Under the pieces are notes generated by a model. The model searched no databases, was not told the origin of the DNA, and saw only the letters and a program-made list of their open reading frames with translations. The position numbers and the translations under genes were made by a program. 32,622 bases of DNA from a bacterium (GTDB taxonomy: Bacteria; Bacteroidota; Bacteroidia; Bacteroidales; Bacteroidaceae): positions 1 to 32,622 of the forward strand of contig SFXD01000014.1 in NCBI GenBank assembly GCA_004559785.1. Reading direction: 5' to 3'. This document shows, piece after piece, positions 7,685 to 16,248 of the stretch (its first letter is position 1; each line of letters begins with the position of its first letter).

Positions 7685-8456
7685 CAGATATTCAAGGCAC
7701 CTGCTGCTTGATGGCTTCGGCAAGCAGGGACAGGACAGGCTGTCGTCGGGCAGGGTGCTGATAGTGGGGGCAGGAGGACTTGGCTCGCCATGCGCACTTT
7801 ACCTCGCAGCAGCAGGCGTGGGGTGCATCGGACTGGCAGACGGAGACATAGTGTCCCTGTCCAACCTGCAGAGACAGGTGATACACTACACCACCGACAT
7901 AGGCAGGGAAAAGGTGGAGTCCGCAGCCGAGAAGATGAGGTGCCTGAATCCGGACATAGAAGTCAGGTACTACCCTACCTTCCTCACGGAGGACAATGCC
8001 CTGAAGATGGTGGGAGAATACGACTTCATCGTGGACTGCACGGATTCGTATGCCTCCAAGTACCTCGTGAACGATGCCTGCATAATGGCAGGCAAACCCT
8101 TCTGCTGCGGAGGAGTGATAAGGTACGGGGGACAAGTCATGACACACGTCCCCGGTTCTGCATGCTACAGATGCCTGTTTCCTGAACCTCCAGAGGAGAA
8201 TGACGTGGAGACGTGCTCGACGGTCGGGGTGCTCGGCACTGCCGTTGGGATAATAGGATGCATACAGGCAACGGAGGCTATAAAATACCTGACAAATACC
8301 GGCACCCTCCTCACCAACTGCCTGATGACATTTGACACATGGGGCATGGAGTGCCAGCGCATGGCATTGCAAAGAGACAAGGCATGCCCCATCTGTGGAG
8401 AAACGCCCTCCAATCATACACTGAGGGAATACTCCTTCATGCCATGCAGGCAATAG
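7665..8456 (+). CDS. thiF: ThiS adenylyltransferase ThiF (E1-like)
   Basis: A 263-residue E1-like enzyme that adenylates the Gly-Gly tail of ThiS. Visible are the nucleotide loop GAGGLGS (35-41), DGDIVSLSNLQRQ (59-71), the zinc pairs CYRC (167-170) and CPIC (241-244), and C184 in ETCSTVGVLG, the same residue number as the reactive Cys of E. coli ThiF. The start overlaps the thiC 3' end by 20 bases. MoeB and HesA are close relatives, but the thi operon setting and nearby thiS favour ThiF. The same protein could also serve molybdopterin synthesis, which sequence alone cannot exclude. Confidence 0.92.
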   Translation: MTSGSYSRYSRHLLLDGFGKQGQDRLSSGRVLIVGAGGLGSPCALYLAAAGVGCIGLADGDIVSLSNLQRQVIHYTTDIGREKVESAAEKMRCLNPDIEVRYYPTFLTEDNALKMVGEYDFIVDCTDSYASKYLVNDACIMAGKPFCCGGVIRYGGQVMTHVPGSACYRCLFPEPPEENDVETCSTVGVLGTAVGIIGCIQATEAIKYLTNTGTLLTNCLMTFDTWGMECQRMALQRDKACPICGETPSNHTLREYSFMPCRQ

Positions 8457-8506
8457 TCAGGCAATAGTTAGGGTACAAAGAAAGGACAAACACAAAGACA
8501 TACAAG

Positions 8507-9637
8507 ATGTTCAGCGAACAATTAAAGAATATCAGTTGGGAAGAGACCACCGAACGCATATCATCCAAGACGGACATGGATGTGCGCAGGGCTCTCGGCA
8601 AGGCACACTGCAATGTGGAAGACTTCATGGCACTGCTCTCCCCTGCTGCCGAGCCATATCTGGAGACCATGGCGCGACTCTCCCGTAGATATACAGAGGA
8701 ACGGTTTGGCAGGACAATGTCCATGTTCATACCTCTATACATCACCAATTCATGTGCCAACAGTTGCGTATACTGCGGTTTCCACCGTCAGAACCCGATG
8801 GCTCGCACCATACTGACGCAAAGCCAGATAGAGGACGAGTTCAAGGCTATCAAGCGGCTCGCTCCATTCGAGAACATACTGCTCGTCACGGGAGAGAACC
8901 CGGCAAAGGCTGGAGTCCCCTACCTGACAGCAGCCATCGAAACCGCCAAGAGATACTTCAGCAACATAAAGATTGAGGTCATGCCACTCGACACGGAGGA
9001 ATACAGGATGCTCGCCACCCGAGGACTGAACGGCGTAATCTGCTTTCAGGAGACATACCACCGCGAGAACTACAAGCTATATCACCCCGCAGGGAGGAAG
9101 TCCGACTTCCAATGGAGGTGCGACGGATTCGACCGCATGGGCATGGCTGGAGTTCACAGCATCGGCATGGGCGTGCTGATAGGACTGGAAAAGGAATGGC
9201 GGACGGACATTACCATGATGGCATACCACCTGAGATACCTGCAGAAACATTACTGGAGAACGAAGTACAGCGTCAACTTCCCACGTATGCGCCCGGCTCA
9301 GAACGAGGGATTCACACCCTCGTTCTACATGACAGACCGACAACTGGCACAAGCCACCTTTGCCATGCGAATCTTCGACCACGACGTGGACATAAGCTAC
9401 TCCACCCGCGAACCTGCCTACATACGCGACAATATGTGTACACTGGGGGTCACCACCATGTCGGCTGAAAGCAAGGTGAATCCTGGTGGATACCACACAT
9501 ACCCGCAGGCTCTGGAACAATTCACGGTGAGCGACAGCCGTACAGCAAAGGAGATAGGACGCAGACTGAGAGAACTCGGGAGGGAACCTGTATGGAAGGA
9601 CTGGGATGCAAGCTTCGACCTAAGGCAAGCCCTATGA
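8507..9637 (+). CDS. thiH: 2-iminoacetate synthase ThiH (tyrosine lyase)
   Basis: A 376-residue radical-SAM enzyme that splits tyrosine to p-cresol and dehydroglycine, the glycine-derived input for ThiG. The CxxxCxxC cluster motif is C83, C87, C90 in NSCANSCVYCGF. Other family blocks are LLVTGENPAK and FQETYHRENYKLYHP. Having ThiH and no thiO in the operon marks the oxygen-independent route. It follows thiF after a 50-base gap and its TGA overlaps the ATG of the next gene (ATGA), so translation is probably coupled. Confidence 0.96.
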   Translation: MFSEQLKNISWEETTERISSKTDMDVRRALGKAHCNVEDFMALLSPAAEPYLETMARLSRRYTEERFGRTMSMFIPLYITNSCANSCVYCGFHRQNPMARTILTQSQIEDEFKAIKRLAPFENILLVTGENPAKAGVPYLTAAIETAKRYFSNIKIEVMPLDTEEYRMLATRGLNGVICFQETYHRENYKLYHPAGRKSDFQWRCDGFDRMGMAGVHSIGMGVLIGLEKEWRTDITMMAYHLRYLQKHYWRTKYSVNFPRMRPAQNEGFTPSFYMTDRQLAQATFAMRIFDHDVDISYSTREPAYIRDNMCTLGVTTMSAESKVNPGGYHTYPQALEQFTVSDSRTAKEIGRRLRELGREPVWKDWDASFDLRQAL

Positions 9638-10200
9638 CAATAGTAATAACACCCCCACACGACGTGCCAGACGAGGCATCTAGGATTTGCCGCCTGTTGA
9701 CTGAGGGCAAGGCAGACATCGTCCACATACGCAAGCCCGACTGGCAGGTAGACCAAGTAGAGAGTCTCATCGCGGACATACTTGCCATCTGCCAGCATCA
9801 AGGCATCGCATTGCAGGACAGGCTCACCCTGCACGACTGGCACAACCTGGCTGCGAGATACTCGTTGGGAGGCATACACCTGAATGCCCGACATCCCCTG
9901 CCACCACCAGACTGGCACGGCAGACTGAGCCGCAGTTGCCACACGATGGAGGAGACTATCCGATGGAAACAGTCATGCGACTATGTTTCCCTCTCACCCA
10001 TCTTCGACAGCATATCCAAGCCGGGCTACAAGTCCTCCTTTACTAAGGGGGAAATAGAGGAGGCTCTTGGCCGTGGCATCATAGACCGGAAGGTGATGGC
10101 TCTCGGCGGAGTTACGTTCGAACGACTGCCCCTCGTCAGGGAAATGGGATTCGGAGGCGGCATGATATTGGGAGACGCATGGAAAATGGGGGGAGACTGA
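9634..10200 (+). CDS. tenI: Second ThiE/TenI-family protein, probable thiazole tautomerase
   Basis: A 188-residue TIM-barrel protein of the thiamine-phosphate synthase family. The ATG at 9634 overlaps the thiH stop; a longer in-frame start at 9592 would lie inside thiH. It keeps the fold markers HIRKPDW, GGIHLNARH, SRSCHTMEE, DYVSLSPIFDS and ALGGVTFERLP. In place of VQLRMK it has VHIRKP, and GPFRFTTTK is replaced by SPIFDSISK, so the diphosphate site differs from the operon's own ThiE. With a full ThiE four genes upstream, the best guess is TenI, which aromatises the ThiG product. A redundant synthase is possible. Family membership is firm; the precise activity is inference. Confidence 0.8.
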   Translation: MTIVITPPHDVPDEASRICRLLTEGKADIVHIRKPDWQVDQVESLIADILAICQHQGIALQDRLTLHDWHNLAARYSLGGIHLNARHPLPPPDWHGRLSRSCHTMEETIRWKQSCDYVSLSPIFDSISKPGYKSSFTKGEIEEALGRGIIDRKVMALGGVTFERLPLVREMGFGGGMILGDAWKMGGD

Positions 10201-10268
10201 CCATAACGCTATACGACAAGACTGAAAACACACATTATAATATATATATACATATAACATCAATCACT

Positions 10269-12950
10269 ATGGGAAACAGAATATCACTCCTAAGCATCAT
10301 CCTGACACTTGCGGCATTCTCCGCCAATGCCAGGGAAAAGGTCTGGGCTCCGCGCGTGGACAAGCCCCTGATAACACACTGCTCGCGTCCGTACGAACCG
10401 ACTGCCGGATTGCAGGACAGGCACATAGCAGTATGGCAAAGCCACGGCTGGTACTACGAGAGGAAACTCGACCGATGGGAGTGGCAAAGGGCACGGCTCA
10501 TGCAGACTGTGGAAGACCTCTACACCCAGAGTTATGTCCTGCCCTACTTAGTGCCCATGCTGGAGAATGCCGGGGCTAACGTCCTGCTGCCAAGGGAGAG
10601 GGATGTGGCTAAGGCAGAACTGATAGTAGACAACGACAGGATGGCGACAGATGACGGCACTTACTCCGAAACCATAGGCAAACATCCCTGGGCACAAGGA
10701 GAAGGACAAGGATTTGCCCACCTCAGGAAATCGTACTCTGACGGAGAAAACCCTTTCCGCGAAGGTACCTACAGGCAAACTACGACAATCAAGAAGGGAG
10801 AAGAGAGCCAAGCCTCATGGACTCCTTCCTTCCCCTGCAAAGGGGAATATGGCGTATACGTCTCGTACAAGAGCCTGCCAGGCAGTACGGACGATGCCCT
10901 CTACACTGTATACCATCTGGGCGGCAAGACGGAGTTCCGCATCAACCAGCGCATGGGAGGTGGCACATGGATATACCTGGGCAAGTTCCTGTTCACCAAA
11001 GGTGAGAATCCCTTGTGCGGACGCATAACCCTGTCCAACCGTTCGGCTCGCGCGGGAAAGGTCTTGACTGCGGACGGCGTGAAGATTGGCGGAGGCATGG
11101 GAAACATCGTCAGGAACGGACTCGGGAGCAACCATCCACGTTTCACCGAGGGGTCTCGCTACTGGCTCCAATGGGCAGGAGCGCCGGACAGCGTCTACAC
11201 CCCCTTCCACGGAGAGAACGACTACAACGACGACTACTGCTCGCGTGCACTGTGGGTCAACTGGCTTGGAGGCGGCTCGGACGTACTGCCCAAGAGACGG
11301 GGCCTGGGCGTGCCCCTCGACCTGAGCCTTGCCCTGCACACGGATGCCGGAACTACGAAGGGAGATGCCACTATAGGTACGCTGATGATATACGAAACCG
11401 AGACCGAAGGCAGGATCACCTATGCCAACGGTGCGTCACGCGAACTGGCTGGCATACTGGCAGACACCATACAGAAACTGATAGTAAGGGACATTCGCAC
11501 CTTGTACGAACCAGAATGGAATTGCAGGGGTATGTGGAACAAGCCTTACTTCGAGGCAAGGGTGCCCGAAATACCCGCCGTGCTGATAGAACTCCTCTCA
11601 CACCAGAACTTTGCCGACATGAGGTATGGGCTCGACCCACGGTTCCGCTTTACCGTGTCGCGTGCCATCTACAAGGGAATGCTCAGGTTCATCTCCGGAC
11701 AAAGGGGGGAGCCCTGTGTAGTACAGCCCCTTCCACCCCACTCCGTCATGGCGTCGTTAGACAGCAATGGGAACGCACACATTAGATGGAGACCGACAAT
11801 AGACACATTGGAATCGACTGCCTCCCCCACAGGATACGTCGTTTATACACGGATTGACAGTTGCGGCTGGGACAATGGCGTACTGGTGAATGACCCTTCC
11901 TACTCGATGCCGATAGACAGAGGTCACATATATAGCTGGAAGGTGTGCGCGGCCAACGATGGAGGAATCTCTTTCCCTTCCGAAACAGTCTCGGCCGGAA
12001 TACCGCATACATGGCAGGCAGGTACGCCCACCGCACTCGTGATAAACGGATTCCAACGCATATCGGCTCCGGCAGACTTCTGCATCACGACGTCCGACAG
12101 CATTTCCATGGCAGGCTTCCTCGACGACGTCGACCATGGCGTACCATATATACAGGACATAAGCTACGTCGGTTCGCAAAAGGAATTCTGCCGCTCGAAG
12201 CCATGGACGGACGATGATGCGGGAGGCCATGGAGACAGCTACGGCGACTACGAGACAGAGGTCATAGCGGGCAACACCTTCGACTATGCCTACATACACG
12301 GCATATCGCTCATGCAGTGCGGCAAGCCATTTGTGTCCTGCGACAGGCTTGCCGTAGAGGACGGCTATGCCAGTCTGAAGGATTACACCTTCGTCGACCT
12401 TGTCCTCGGCAAGCAATGCCAGACTAAGATGGGCAGCGGCAAGCACTGTCCGCTGGAGTTCAAGACCTTCACGCCCGCCATGCAGGCTGCCATAAAATCG
12501 TACCTGCTCGAGGGTGGAGGACGGCAGTTGCTGGTGAGCGGAGCCTATGTGGGGAGCGACCTCTGGGCTAATCCCCTTGCCCCACCATTGGACGAAGACA
12601 AGGCATTTGCACGGGATATACTGAAATACAAATGGCGGACGAGCAGGGCCGACAGGACGGGGGAGGTAATGATGGTGCGTTCTTCTGTCAGCCAGTCAGG
12701 ACACGCCATGCGATACGCCAACACCCTGAATGCACAGACTTACGTCGTAGAATCGCCCGATGCCATCGAACCCTCTTGCACCGAAGCGCATACCGTGATG
12801 CGCTATGCCGGCAATAGCCTCAGTGCTGCCGTGGCTTACATGGGCAGCGACTACGGGACTTTCGTAATGGCAGTACCGTTCGAGTCTGTCACCGACCCCG
12901 AATCGCGCCACCGGCTGATGAGACAAATCTTAGAAATGGGCTACAAATGA
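10269..12950 (+). CDS. Secreted N-acetylmuramoyl-L-alanine amidase-like protein with golvesin/Xly and FnIII domains
   Basis: An 893-residue exported protein with a cleavable signal peptide (1-21, ending SANA). The Amidase_3 fold appears split. Its first half (52-112) has the metal-site QSHG (57-60) and E82. A golvesin/Xly-CBD-like domain follows (about 155-280, with GGGTWIYLGKF and LTADGVKIGGGMGN). The amidase then resumes (about 310-478) with H357 in ALHTDAG and E441 in PAVLIELLSH. A fibronectin type III domain (about 490-590) and an unassigned C-terminal domain (about 600-893) come after. Bacteroidales proteins of this build are often labelled xanthan lyase, which the amidase motifs here argue against. 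The start was set at 10269 because earlier in-frame sequence belongs to tenI and its AT-rich spacer. The substrate is probably peptidoglycan. No terminator separates it from the thi operon. Confidence 0.78.
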   Translation: MGNRISLLSIILTLAAFSANAREKVWAPRVDKPLITHCSRPYEPTAGLQDRHIAVWQSHGWYYERKLDRWEWQRARLMQTVEDLYTQSYVLPYLVPMLENAGANVLLPRERDVAKAELIVDNDRMATDDGTYSETIGKHPWAQGEGQGFAHLRKSYSDGENPFREGTYRQTTTIKKGEESQASWTPSFPCKGEYGVYVSYKSLPGSTDDALYTVYHLGGKTEFRINQRMGGGTWIYLGKFLFTKGENPLCGRITLSNRSARAGKVLTADGVKIGGGMGNIVRNGLGSNHPRFTEGSRYWLQWAGAPDSVYTPFHGENDYNDDYCSRALWVNWLGGGSDVLPKRRGLGVPLDLSLALHTDAGTTKGDATIGTLMIYETETEGRITYANGASRELAGILADTIQKLIVRDIRTLYEPEWNCRGMWNKPYFEARVPEIPAVLIELLSHQNFADMRYGLDPRFRFTVSRAIYKGMLRFISGQRGEPCVVQPLPPHSVMASLDSNGNAHIRWRPTIDTLESTASPTGYVVYTRIDSCGWDNGVLVNDPSYSMPIDRGHIYSWKVCAANDGGISFPSETVSAGIPHTWQAGTPTALVINGFQRISAPADFCITTSDSISMAGFLDDVDHGVPYIQDISYVGSQKEFCRSKPWTDDDAGGHGDSYGDYETEVIAGNTFDYAYIHGISLMQCGKPFVSCDRLAVEDGYASLKDYTFVDLVLGKQCQTKMGSGKHCPLEFKTFTPAMQAAIKSYLLEGGGRQLLVSGAYVGSDLWANPLAPPLDEDKAFARDILKYKWRTSRADRTGEVMMVRSSVSQSGHAMRYANTLNAQTYVVESPDAIEPSCTEAHTVMRYAGNSLSAAVAYMGSDYGTFVMAVPFESVTDPESRHRLMRQILEMGYK

Positions 12951-13060
12951 CTATCTCGCCATCAACCTGTGATGAGCGTACCTACAAAACTAAACTGGCA
13001 AGCACCGCATGCAGAGACGGACATACACCAAAAGGTACACTGGCAGGCAGCAACGACACC

Positions 13061-13348
13061 CTATGCCGTGGTACAACGTATGCCCTGCAGGACGAGCAGC
13101 ACAAGATGGAGTACAAAGACCATGGGTACGCCGTACCTGAAAAAGAAGTGCCTCGTCTTGTGACGCCAGAAATGCATGCCTGACCATGCCCCGATACTTC
13201 CGCCAAGAAGGGTCAGGAGCATGAGTATCTTTTCGCTTATCCTCCACGCCGACCGACGTGCATTCTGCTTGTCGAAGCCGAACAATAGGAAGGTTGCCGT
13301 ATTGATGCACAGCAGGTAACAAAAAACAAACAAGTGTGGATTGGTCAT
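13061..13348 (-). CDS. DUF1294 family small membrane protein
   Basis: A 95-residue membrane protein beginning MTNPHLFVFCYLL. The conserved DUF1294 elements are FGFDKQNAR, WRISEKILMLLTLLGGSIGAWSG and FRHKT-like FWRHKTRHFFF, followed by a final hydrophobic segment. The function of the family is unknown. It starts 22 bases after the metH stop on the same strand, so it is probably the last gene of that transcript. The reading frame continues upstream to 13537, but that part lies inside metH in another frame and is rejected. It meets the amidase gene tail to tail, with no clear terminator in 12951-13060. Confidence 0.82.
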   Translation of the reverse strand: MTNPHLFVFCYLLCINTATFLLFGFDKQNARRSAWRISEKILMLLTLLGGSIGAWSGMHFWRHKTRHFFFRYGVPMVFVLHLVLLVLQGIRCTTA

Positions 13349-13370
13349 TTTAGTTATATTGATATCGTAC

Positions 13371-16208
13371 TCAGAAGACGGACAGTTTGTTGCGCCTTGC
13401 CTCCTGAAAGGAGATATTGTCCGGGACATGTCCGTTGCCACGGATAGCAAGCTGCCTCGCCCGAAGGCTTGCAACAGCATCGTCCTTGGTGTCGGCACTG
13501 GTGTATGCCACAGCCACGGGGACATTCTGGCTGGCATCCTTCACCCAAATCACAGGGCCGTCATACTCGGGCGCAATCCTAAGGGCGGTATGCTTTTCGC
13601 TGGTGGTGGCTCCTCCTATCATGACGGGACAGGATATGCCTGCCTGTTTCAGGAGGCGAACCACCCGTACCATTTCCTCGAGGCTGGGCGTTATCAGTCC
13701 GCTGAGTCCTATGACGTCTGGCTTGGTCTGCAATGCCTGGGCAACTATCTCCTCTGCCGGCACCATCACCCCAAGGTCTGTAATATCATAGCCGTTGCAA
13801 GCCATGACGACGGAAACTATGTTCTTGCCTATGTCGTGAACGTCACCCCTGACGGTAGCGAGGAGGACCCTGCCCGAAGATTTCCTCTCGCCATTGCGCT
13901 GCGACTCGATATAAGGACTGAGGTATGCTACGGCCTGCTTCATGCAACGGGCAGTCTTCACCACCTGGGGCAAGAACATCTTGCCTTCACCAAAGAGTCT
14001 GCCCACCCGGTTCATGCCAGCCATGAGCGGGCCTTCTATGATGTCAACGGCATGGGGGTATTCTGTCAAGGCTTCGGAAAGGGTCTCTTCCAGACGGTCG
14101 GTCACTCCACGCACAAGGATGTCGGACAACCTCTGCCCCACACTGAGCGACTCTGAAGTGGTTTGCCCAGGTCCTGGAGAACCGCCCTTGTCCTCCGCCT
14201 GTTCAGCCGCGATGCTTTCCGCCAATGCAATGAGATGGTCGGTATGCTCCTGGCTGGGACGTAGGAGAGCATCCTCGATGACCCGCAAACGGGGGGCAGG
14301 GATGTCGCCATACATCACACGGGACGCAGGGTTGACAATGCCAAAATCCATACCCTCGCTACGTGCATGGTAGAGGAAAACGGCATGCATCGCCTCGCGC
14401 AACCAGTTGTTGCCACGGAAGGAGAAACTGAGGTTGCTGACGCCTCCACTGACATGGGCGCCGGGCAGGTTCTGCCTTATCCAAGAAGTGGCACGGATGA
14501 AATGGAGCGCGTAAGCATTGTGCTCGGGTATTCCGGTTGCGACGGAGAGTATGTTGGGGTCGAAGATGATGTCCTGCGGTGGCATTCCCACAACATTGGT
14601 GAGCAGACGGTATGCACGCTGGCATATCTCTATCTTACGCTCGTAGGTGTCGGCCTGTCCCTTCTCGTCGAAAGCCATGACTACCACGGCGGCTCCCATG
14701 AGCCTTACCTCGCGAGCATGAGCGAGGAACACGTCCTCTCCCTCCTTGAGCGAGATGCTGTTGACTATACACTTGCCCTGAATACACTTCAGGGCAGAGG
14801 ATATGACCTCCCAGTTGCTGCTGTCCACCATAACAGGCACCCGGCAGATGTCGGGTTCCCCTCCCAACAAGAGCAGGAAGTGCGTCATCTCTGCTTTAGC
14901 ATCGAGCAAGCCGTCGTCCATGTTGATGTCTATCACCATAGCACCGTCCTCGACCTGTCTCCTCGCAATGGAGATGGCTTCGGCGTAAGCCTTCTCGCGG
15001 ATAAGGCGAAGGAACTTGCGCGAACCTGCCACATTGCACCTCTCCCCTACATTGACAAACAGCCCGTCCCGCCCGCCTTGAGGATGGACACGCATTGCCT
15101 CCAGTCCCGAGAGTATCATGCAGGATGGTTCTGGAGCGGGTGTGTGTATCAATCCTTCCTGCTCGCACAAATCCCTCAGCGTTGTGAGGCGCGATATATG
15201 GTCGGGGGTAGTACCGCAGCATCCTCCAATGATGTTGACCAACCTTTCGGTGACAAAGGGTCTCATCTCCTGGAGCATGATGTCGGGAGTCTGGTCGTAC
15301 TGCCCGAATGCGTTGGGCAAACCGGCATTGGGATGTGCGCTAATGTAACAAGGTGCCTTGTCTGCAAGCAGTCGCAATGTAGGGAGCATGTCGTGGGCAC
15401 CGAACGAGCAGTTGAGTCCAATGCTGAGAATGGGCGCATGCTGTACGCTGGCGAGGAATGCCTCCACGGTCTGACCGGAAAGCAGCCTGCCTGCCTTGTC
15501 GCTGACAGTGATGCTGAGCATGAGCGGGATGTCGGAAGTCCTGCCCTCTCTGGCAATCTGATAGGCATGTATGGCAGCCTTGCAGTTGAGCGTGTCGAAG
15601 ATGGTCTCAAGCATGATGGCATCTACGCCGCAGTCCATGAGCACACGTATCTGCTGGAGGTAAGCCTCCTTCATCTCGTCGTATGTCACGGCACGCATTG
15701 CAGGATTGCTCACGTCGGGGCTGAGGGAGAGAGTCTTGTTGGTTGGTCCTACGGTGGCAACGACATACCTGGGATGGCTCGGGGTGGAGAACTCGTCAGC
15801 GGCTTGCCTTGCAAGAGCCACGGCTTGAGTATTGACCTCGGAAACCAATCCCTCGCAATGGTAGTCTGCAAGAGAGATTCGCTGGCTGCTGAAGGTATTG
15901 GCTGTGATGATGTCCGCTCCTGCCTGCAGATACCTCCTGTGGATGTCGAGGATGACATCGGGACGAGTCATACAGAGAATGTCGCTGTTGCCACTCATCT
16001 GCCACCCTACATCACGGAACCTCTCTCCACGGAAATCTTCCTCGGAAAGTGAATACGACTGTATCATGGTACCCATAGCCCCATCGAGTATCAGAAGCCT
16101 GCCACTACGCAACATGGCCTCCAAAGAGGGTGACTGGCCAGGAACACCAGCCGACGAGCCAGTCTGCAAAATCTTAGTATCTGCCATCAATGTCGGTTTT
16201 CTTTCCAT
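13371..16208 (-). CDS. metH: Cobalamin-dependent methionine synthase, lacking the AdoMet activation domain
   Basis: A 945-residue enzyme that transfers methyl from 5-methyltetrahydrofolate to homocysteine. The homocysteine domain (about 28-350) has zinc ligands C267 (GLNCSFG), C330 and C331 (GGCCGTTPDH). The pterin domain is about 383-650 (NVGERCNVAGSRKF, DINMDDG, VDSSNW). The cap domain is about 690-770 and the B12 domain about 778-905, with lower-axial H791 in DVHDIGKN. The protein then ends at EARRNKLSVF, the usual linker, where E. coli MetH (1227 residues) continues into its reactivation domain. The next gene on this strand is DUF1294, not a split-off domain. ATG 16208 or an in-frame ATG seven codons later could be the start. 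No cobalamin riboswitch is visible upstream. Confidence 0.94.
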   Translation of the reverse strand: MERKPTLMADTKILQTGSSAGVPGQSPSLEAMLRSGRLLILDGAMGTMIQSYSLSEEDFRGERFRDVGWQMSGNSDILCMTRPDVILDIHRRYLQAGADIITANTFSSQRISLADYHCEGLVSEVNTQAVALARQAADEFSTPSHPRYVVATVGPTNKTLSLSPDVSNPAMRAVTYDEMKEAYLQQIRVLMDCGVDAIMLETIFDTLNCKAAIHAYQIAREGRTSDIPLMLSITVSDKAGRLLSGQTVEAFLASVQHAPILSIGLNCSFGAHDMLPTLRLLADKAPCYISAHPNAGLPNAFGQYDQTPDIMLQEMRPFVTERLVNIIGGCCGTTPDHISRLTTLRDLCEQEGLIHTPAPEPSCMILSGLEAMRVHPQGGRDGLFVNVGERCNVAGSRKFLRLIREKAYAEAISIARRQVEDGAMVIDINMDDGLLDAKAEMTHFLLLLGGEPDICRVPVMVDSSNWEVISSALKCIQGKCIVNSISLKEGEDVFLAHAREVRLMGAAVVVMAFDEKGQADTYERKIEICQRAYRLLTNVVGMPPQDIIFDPNILSVATGIPEHNAYALHFIRATSWIRQNLPGAHVSGGVSNLSFSFRGNNWLREAMHAVFLYHARSEGMDFGIVNPASRVMYGDIPAPRLRVIEDALLRPSQEHTDHLIALAESIAAEQAEDKGGSPGPGQTTSESLSVGQRLSDILVRGVTDRLEETLSEALTEYPHAVDIIEGPLMAGMNRVGRLFGEGKMFLPQVVKTARCMKQAVAYLSPYIESQRNGERKSSGRVLLATVRGDVHDIGKNIVSVVMACNGYDITDLGVMVPAEEIVAQALQTKPDVIGLSGLITPSLEEMVRVVRLLKQAGISCPVMIGGATTSEKHTALRIAPEYDGPVIWVKDASQNVPVAVAYTSADTKDDAVASLRARQLAIRGNGHVPDNISFQEARRNKLSVF

Positions 16209-16248
16209 CCTTTTTATATCACCTATATGCCCGGGGGGCGTTCACCCA

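Noticed and set aside
12947..13183. Small plus-strand reading frame after the amidase
   Set aside because: It lies antisense to the convincing DUF1294 gene and its composition looks random.
13349..13537. N-terminal extension of the DUF1294 gene
   Set aside because: It lies inside metH in another frame; family similarity begins at MTNPHLF.
14367..16052. 561-codon plus-strand reading frame
   Set aside because: It is antisense to metH; its openness reflects codon bias, and it has no recognisable domain.
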